A stretch of 36,063 nt of DNA, taken from the NCBI GenBank assembly GCA_029939995.1, contig JAOZRW010000004.1:74831-110893 (forward strand), given 5' to 3'. Shown piece after piece: positions 32,526 to 36,063 of the stretch. The DNA comes from Acidimicrobiia bacterium. GTDB taxonomy: Bacteria > Actinomycetota > Acidimicrobiia > Spongiisociales > UBA5794. The translations under genes were made by a program, and so were the position numbers. Within the stretch, counting starts at the first letter, position 1. Every line of letters begins with the position of its first letter. Below the pieces are notes generated by a model that searched no databases, was not told where the DNA came from, and worked only from the letters and a program-made list of their open reading frames with translations.

Positions 32526-33620
32526 ATGCGCCTCGATGCGGTACACGTTCATGCGGTCACGTTGAGTCTGCGCTCGCCGTTCGAGACGAGCGTCGAGCGC
32601 GAGGTCGATCGGCCGGTCCTCATCGTCGAAGCCGAATCCGATGGGCTGCACGGCTTCGGTGAGGTGGCGATCAGCGACAACCCCTGGTTCTACCCAGAGA
32701 CCCGCTCGACGGCGCTGCTGATGCTACGCGACTTCCTGGCGCCGATGGCGCTGGCGGCCGACTTCGACCGTCCCGACGACGTGCCCCGGGTGTTCGACCG
32801 TGTGCGGGGCTGGTCGTTCGCCAAAGCAGGCCTGGAGGGGGCGATCCTCGACCTCCTCGCGAAACGTGCCGGGCTTCCGCTGTTCCGGTTCCTCGGGGGC
32901 GAGCGCGACCGGGTGCCGTGCGGCACCTCGATCGGCATCGAGGGCGATCCGGACGACCTGCTCCGTCGGGTCGACGATGCCGTCGCTGCGCGTTCGACCC
33001 GGGTGAAGATCAAGATCACACCCGGGCGTGACGTCGACGTCCTGTCGGCGATCCGGGAGCGCCATCCCGCGATCCCGCTCATGGCGGACGCGAACGAGGC
33101 GTACGGCCGTGGGGATCTCGAGGACCTTGCGGCGTTCGACCGTTTCGACCTCCTGATGCTCGAGCAGCCGTTCCCGGGGAATCGGCTCGATCTCCACGCG
33201 GAGTTGGCGAAGACGATGCGAACGCCGATCTGCCTCGACGACGGGATCCACGACTTCGAGACGGCCCGTCTCGCTCACTCCATGGGCGCCCTGGGGATCC
33301 TCAACGTCAAGGCACCCCGCATGGGCGGGTGGATCCGGAGCCGGGATGCCGCCGCGTGGTGCGCCGACGTCGGCGTCCCTGCGTTCGTCGGCGGGCTGGT
33401 CGATACGGGCATCGGCAAGAGCTTCAATCTGGCGCTCGCCACGTGTCGGGGTCTCGAGCTCCCCGCCGACTCCACCCCCTCCGCACATCACTTCGAACAC
33501 GACCTCGTCGACCCGCCGATCGAGATGCCCGGCGGCTTCTGGACGCCGCCCGACGCCCCGGGTATCGGCGTCGCGGTCGACCACGAACGTCTCCTCTCTG
33601 AACGCACGATCACGATCTGA
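32526..33620 (+). CDS. o-Succinylbenzoate synthase / N-succinylamino-acid racemase (enolase superfamily)
   Basis: A 364-residue enolase-superfamily enzyme of the MenC/NSAR type. Catalytic Lys pair K161-x-K163 (RVKIKI), metal ligands Asp188 (LMADANEAY), Glu213 (MLEQPF) and Asp238 (CLDDG), the opposite-face Lys262 (LNVKAPRMGG), and the late substrate loop VDTGIGKSFNLALA are all present. Members of this group make o-succinylbenzoate for menaquinone, racemise N-succinylamino acids, or both. The coupled GNAT gene and absence of other men genes favour the racemase role in D-to-L amino-acid conversion. ATG at 32526 overlaps the ribosome site GGGAG at the end of the GNAT gene. Confidence 0.85.
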   Translation: MRLDAVHVHAVTLSLRSPFETSVEREVDRPVLIVEAESDGLHGFGEVAISDNPWFYPETRSTALLMLRDFLAPMALAADFDRPDDVPRVFDRVRGWSFAKAGLEGAILDLLAKRAGLPLFRFLGGERDRVPCGTSIGIEGDPDDLLRRVDDAVAARSTRVKIKITPGRDVDVLSAIRERHPAIPLMADANEAYGRGDLEDLAAFDRFDLLMLEQPFPGNRLDLHAELAKTMRTPICLDDGIHDFETARLAHSMGALGILNVKAPRMGGWIRSRDAAAWCADVGVPAFVGGLVDTGIGKSFNLALATCRGLELPADSTPSAHHFEHDLVDPPIEMPGGFWTPPDAPGIGVAVDHERLLSERTITI

Positions 33621-33668
33621 TTCGGCCCTCTCGAAACGGCCCTCCGTGCATCGGCGGCGAATTCCGAC

Positions 33669-34091
33669 CTATGCGGCCGGAGCCGGAGCGATCAGGACGG
33701 GGACGTCGGACGATGCCACCGACGGCCGCCAGCCGCGACGGTTGGCGAGTCGCTGAGGCATCGCGATCGTCGTCGGTTCGACCCCGACGGCCTTCTCGAA
33801 GACCTTCCGGCCCGAGTACGCGCTCTCGGTGACGATCGCCACCCTTTCGCGGCTGCCGATCCGATCCGAGTAGGTCTCTGCAAGGCGGTCGAAGTAGATC
33901 TCGCTCGCGTCCGGCACGGTGAGGCTCTCGGACTCGGCGAAGTCCCGGATGTCGCTCATGGTTCCGCGGCTGACGAGTACGACGACGGTGGCCCGTCCCC
34001 CTCCGTCGACGGCCTTGCGGGCGATCTCGATGGTTGCCTCTCCGTCGAGCGTTGGCTCGACGACGGCGACGATGTGTTCCTGTGTGTTCAT
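33669..34091 (-). CDS. Universal stress protein-like protein
   Basis: A 140-residue soluble protein with alternating strands and helices: IVAVVEPTLDGEATIEIARKAVDGGG, then TVVVLVSRG, RVAIVTESAYSGRKVFEKAV, and a final SDVPVLIAPAPAA, where UspA proteins usually have a V-P-V-L-x-V strand. The ATP-binding motif G-x2-G-x9-G(S/T) is not clear, so it may be a non-nucleotide-binding UspA relative. It starts with ATG at 34089-34091, overlapping the TetR stop by 4 nt, and has AAGGA upstream, so both are made from one message. Its expression is thus expected to follow the regulator. Assignment is moderate. Confidence 0.6.
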   Translation of the reverse strand: MNTQEHIVAVVEPTLDGEATIEIARKAVDGGGRATVVVLVSRGTMSDIRDFAESESLTVPDASEIYFDRLAETYSDRIGSRERVAIVTESAYSGRKVFEKAVGVEPTTIAMPQRLANRRGWRPSVASSDVPVLIAPAPAA

Positions 34092-34717
34092 TTCAGTTCC
34101 TTTTCTGTTGGTTGTTCTTGATCTGGTGTTTCACCGGTCGACCACGGGAGAGCGACGATGAGGTCCCACAGGTACTCATCGTCGATCGGGTCGCCGGAGA
34201 GAAGGAGGCGGTAGTAGATCGGTCCGAGGACGTGGTCCAGGATCTGTCCGATTTCCCGGTCCGATGCACCCGGTCCGACGACCCGGCGAACGAGGCCCGC
34301 GGCGATGGTGCGACGTTCGGCCCAGAACTGGTGGAATGCCGTCGCCATCTCCCGGTTGCGTGCCGATTCGCCGACGATCCCGGCCAGGATCGCCCCGAAA
34401 TCCGACCGGGTGTTGAGCCGGACGATGTTCTGCAAGAAGATGAACAGGGCGTACCGGGGGTCCTCGACGTCGGGAATCGGGGCGTTCTCGGCGGAGAGTT
34501 CCGAGAGCAGATGCTGAACGAGTGTCTCCTTCGACTTCCATCGGCGGTACAGGGTGTCTTTCCCCACACCCGCCGTTCTGGCGATCTCATCCATCGAGGT
34601 GCCGGTGAAGCCCCGGCGCGCGAGAACCGACCGGGCCGCCTCGAGGATGGCTCGATCGACGGCCGGGTCGCGGGGACGCCCTCGCCGCCGCTGTTCTGAG
34701 GATGGATCGTTCAACAC
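34088..34717 (-). CDS. TetR-family transcriptional regulator
   Basis: A 209-residue TetR regulator. The N-terminus has RRRGRPRDPAVDRAILEAA and the helix-turn-helix FTGTSMDEIARTAGVGKDTLYRRWKSKE, near residues 30-55, which is the canonical TetR HTH. The C-terminal helical domain (about 70-190) binds an unknown ligand. The GTG at 34715-34717 is chosen because TAATGT lies 7 nt upstream and the HTH then falls at the normal position; an upstream frame to 34888 exists but crosses the operator. A 24-bp palindrome over the -10 region suggests self-repression. The gene is coupled by a 4-nt overlap to the UspA-like gene. Confidence 0.9.
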   Translation of the reverse strand: MLNDPSSEQRRRGRPRDPAVDRAILEAARSVLARRGFTGTSMDEIARTAGVGKDTLYRRWKSKETLVQHLLSELSAENAPIPDVEDPRYALFIFLQNIVRLNTRSDFGAILAGIVGESARNREMATAFHQFWAERRTIAAGLVRRVVGPGASDREIGQILDHVLGPIYYRLLLSGDPIDDEYLWDLIVALPWSTGETPDQEQPTEKELK

Positions 34718-34724
34718 CCTCAAT

Positions 34725-34751
34725 ACATTACCATACTGTCCCGTTTGGTAA
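34725..34751 (-). promoter_or_regulatory. TetR promoter -10 box and overlapping palindromic operator
   Basis: On the minus strand TAATGT (34725-34730) ends 7 nt before the GTG at 34717. The imperfect 24-bp palindrome at 34728-34751 has arms TTACCA / TGGTAA plus further symmetric pairs, and covers part of the -10 and the spacer. This is the usual place for an autorepressing TetR operator. Confidence 0.6.
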
Positions 34752-34931
34752 GTGGGTTTGTCGACACTCCCGTTCGCGTCGGAGACATGGCCCACACCAC
34801 GCCCCCGCGCCCATTCCCGAAGGCACGAGCCGGCGACCCATCCCAAGCCGACTCGACGCACGACTGAACCGATAGGCTGCCATTCCATCTGGACCGGAGT
34901 ACGCCGGAGTCTTCGAGTGCCCGGAGGCGCT

Positions 34932-35345
34932 TCACTCGATCCGCGTACCTCGCCTCACGCTCCGGACAAGCCACGCCATTCCGGCAACGACCGCGGCGAT
35001 TACGGACAGCAGAACCCCGACGACAACGCCGGATACTGCCAGCGTGTCGGGTGCGGGGACCCGCACACCGGCTATCACCCGAATGTCCGGCGGAGGTTCG
35101 AATCCGTTCTCAACGTACACGCTCTCCGGAGCTCGGCGGCCTTCCTGGAAAAGCGTCCACTCGCAGCTATTCGCAGAATCCTTCGACCAGCTCCAACCAT
35201 CCACGTCGTTGGAGTACTGGACAGGAAGCTCCATCGTGCAGGCGAACCCCTCGATCTCCTGGGTGACGAGGCTCAACGAGATCGTGGAGGCGAGCCACAC
35301 GGCACCGAGCAACACGAGCAGTATCAGGCTTCGACGACGAATCAT
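34932..35345 (-). CDS. Small two-helix membrane protein of unknown family (paralog 1)
   Basis: A 137-residue protein I do not recognise. It has an N-terminal basic end and a membrane helix (about 6-27), an exported loop with Cys35 and a second Cys in NSCEWTLF, a Trp/Ser-rich stretch, RRAPESVYVENG and PPPDI, then a second helix (about 103-128) and a basic cytoplasmic tail. The central motif D-x-A-N-x-CEWTLF-x-RAPES-x-Y is shared with the gene at 35415-35798, so they are paralogs. The two cysteines could form a disulfide. ATG at 35343-35345 matches the start of the paralog and has TATCGT 9 nt upstream; the longer frame adds 23 residues without support. Confidence 0.7.
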   Translation of the reverse strand: MIRRRSLILLVLLGAVWLASTISLSLVTQEIEGFACTMELPVQYSNDVDGWSWSKDSANSCEWTLFQEGRRAPESVYVENGFEPPPDIRVIAGVRVPAPDTLAVSGVVVGVLLSVIAAVVAGMAWLVRSVRRGTRIE

Positions 35346-35354
35346 GGGACGGCC

Positions 35355-35360
35355 ACGATA
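35355..35360 (-). promoter_or_regulatory. -10 box (TATCGT) for membrane paralog 1
   Basis: TATCGT on the minus strand ends 9 nt before the ATG at 35345. It suggests the second paralog also has its own start. Confidence 0.35.
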
Positions 35361-35414
35361 CCGGCCGGACGAGCCCGTCTGCCAACAGGCCAATAGCCTC
35401 CCGGAGCGATGCAT

Positions 35415-35798
35415 CTAGCCGGTGTCGACAGGGTCGAACCTCCTGCGATGGTTCACAGCCACGAGGCCGACGAGCGAGCCGATGATCACGATGACGCCTA
35501 CGATCATCGTCCGTTCCGGCGTGACGAAGATTGGCGGTGGCGCATCAATCGAGATCTCGTGATACAGACTCTCAGGCGCCCGAACTCCCCATTTGTTGAA
35601 CAACGTCCACTCGCAGCCATTCGCACCATCCCGACGCAGATCCCAACCGGGAGGCTCTTCTGTCAGAAGACCGTCTGCGGTGCAGAAGACAGACATCGAC
35701 CTCACGCCGTGAGCGACGAGAACTCCTCCGACGGCGAGCAATACGAGGAGCCCAACCGTCATCACGGAACGCCGGCGCATGGTTCGTTTCTCGATCAT
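35415..35798 (-). CDS. Small two-helix membrane protein of unknown family (paralog 2)
   Basis: A 127-residue protein of no family I recognise, paralogous to the next gene. It has a membrane helix after a basic start (about 12-30), an exported loop with Cys39 and CEWTLF, then NKWGVRAPESLYHE and PPPIFV, and a second helix (about 98-115) with a basic tail. The ATG at 35796-35798 has TACGAT 7 nt upstream, fitting a leaderless start; an ATG six codons in is an alternative and would align with the paralog's start. The genes are in tandem, 69 bp apart, and share orientation. They may be a membrane pair; function unknown. Confidence 0.65.
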   Translation of the reverse strand: MIEKRTMRRRSVMTVGLLVLLAVGGVLVAHGVRSMSVFCTADGLLTEEPPGWDLRRDGANGCEWTLFNKWGVRAPESLYHEISIDAPPPIFVTPERTMIVGVIVIIGSLVGLVAVNHRRRFDPVDTG

Positions 35799-35805
35799 CG
35801 CTCAC

Positions 35806-35811
35806 ATCGTA
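35806..35811 (-). promoter_or_regulatory. -10 box (TACGAT) for membrane paralog 2
   Basis: TACGAT on the minus strand ends 7 nt before the ATG at 35798. Confidence 0.4.
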
Positions 35812-36063
35812 TCGGCACACGGCATACCCCTCTCAAGCCACGACGGATCCGGCAACTGCCTCGCAAGACTCGGATTCACCAAAGGGGTCCATCGATTGCA
35901 GGGGACGTACACAACCCCTGCGCTCGTCTGCGACTCATGCACGCTTCTACGGCGAAGCGGGATGCAAACCACCGGTACGTGTAGTCGTCGGTTCAGAAAC
36001 CGCCGGTAGGTGCCGATAACTTCGCTGGGACGGGATCACATGCAGTACACATAGAGGGGACGC
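35812..36063. other. Gene-free stretch at the right edge with short repeats
   Basis: I see no supported gene here. It holds a perfect 7-bp stem GCAGGGG/CCCCTGC with a 10-nt loop (35898-35904 and 35915-35921), a short CGGTT/AACCG hairpin (35989-36002), and two direct repeats of 16 bp, AAACC(A/G)CCGGTA(C/G)GTG, at 35966-35981 and 35997-36012 (14 of 16 identical). It may be the upstream region of a gene beyond the window or contain a small RNA. Confidence 0.4.

Noticed and set aside
32526-33620. Menaquinone enzyme MenC as the firm call
   Set aside because: The fold and residues allow it, but the coupled GNAT and lack of men genes make a racemase role at least as likely, so no gene symbol is given.
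34752-34931. Possible extra gene or longer TetR N-terminus in this gap
   Set aside because: The frames here have no family motif, and the operator and -10 box place the regulator start at 34717.
35812-36063. Integron attC site or tRNA gene in the right end
   Set aside because: No convincing core-site pair of an attC and no cloverleaf could be found by eye.

Overview
The window is high-GC bacterial chromosome, most likely from an actinobacterium and perhaps the class Acidimicrobiia. The signs are strong GC bias with GTG starts, many starts lying 6-8 nt after a TANNNT -10 box (leaderless style), a coenzyme F420 gene (CofC-like), a mycobacterial-type cholesterol oxidase (ChoD-like), a mycobacterial-type membrane lipase family (Abhydrolase_9) and VanW proteins ending in PASTA domains. 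The class is an inference. There is no rRNA, tRNA, CRISPR array, transposase or integrase in the window.

Layout. 1-5827: edge of an MFS transporter, an alpha/beta hydrolase, a D-cysteine desulfhydrase-like enzyme, a MaoC dehydratase coupled to a second hydrolase, a secreted SNase plus lamin-tail lipoprotein, and the proline catabolic enzyme PruA. 5935-7967: a CheY-like receiver, and a phosphoribosyltransferase and a lipid kinase that start back to back from one symmetric -10 element. 7971-12002 (minus): an operon of a Cas4/RecB-like Fe-S nuclease, two different GTPases and a MscS channel. 12133-16215: two tandem VanW-PASTA cell-wall proteins behind duplicated promoter elements. 16224-18018: a lone Nfu-N-like domain protein and pyruvate kinase. 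18121-20440: an amino-acid ABC binding protein and permease, without an ATPase, coupled to CofC. 20521-23733: a lysine dehydrogenase-like enzyme, an orphan sugar-type ABC ATPase and an SDR.

23788-31667 is the most unusual part. A ChoD-like oxidase has lost its normal C-terminus and now reads into a frameshifted copy of the last ~24 codons of an acyl-CoA synthetase/acetyltransferase gene, whose intact copy lies 3.4 kb away in the same orientation. The two copies are direct repeats of about 73 bp bracketing two genes (Abhydrolase_9 membrane hydrolase and DUF1254/DUF1214 protein). This looks like an old insertion, or a duplication and deletion, at the 3' end of the synthetase gene.

31804-36063: a GNAT plus enolase-superfamily pair resembling the N-succinylamino-acid racemase pathway, a TetR regulator with an operator over its own promoter and a coupled UspA-like gene, two tandem paralogous small membrane proteins of no family I recognise, and a gene-free end with short repeats. 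Most genes look like core metabolism, envelope and stress functions. The novel candidates are the repeat-bracketed segment, the nuclease-GTPase-GTPase-MscS operon and the small membrane protein pair.
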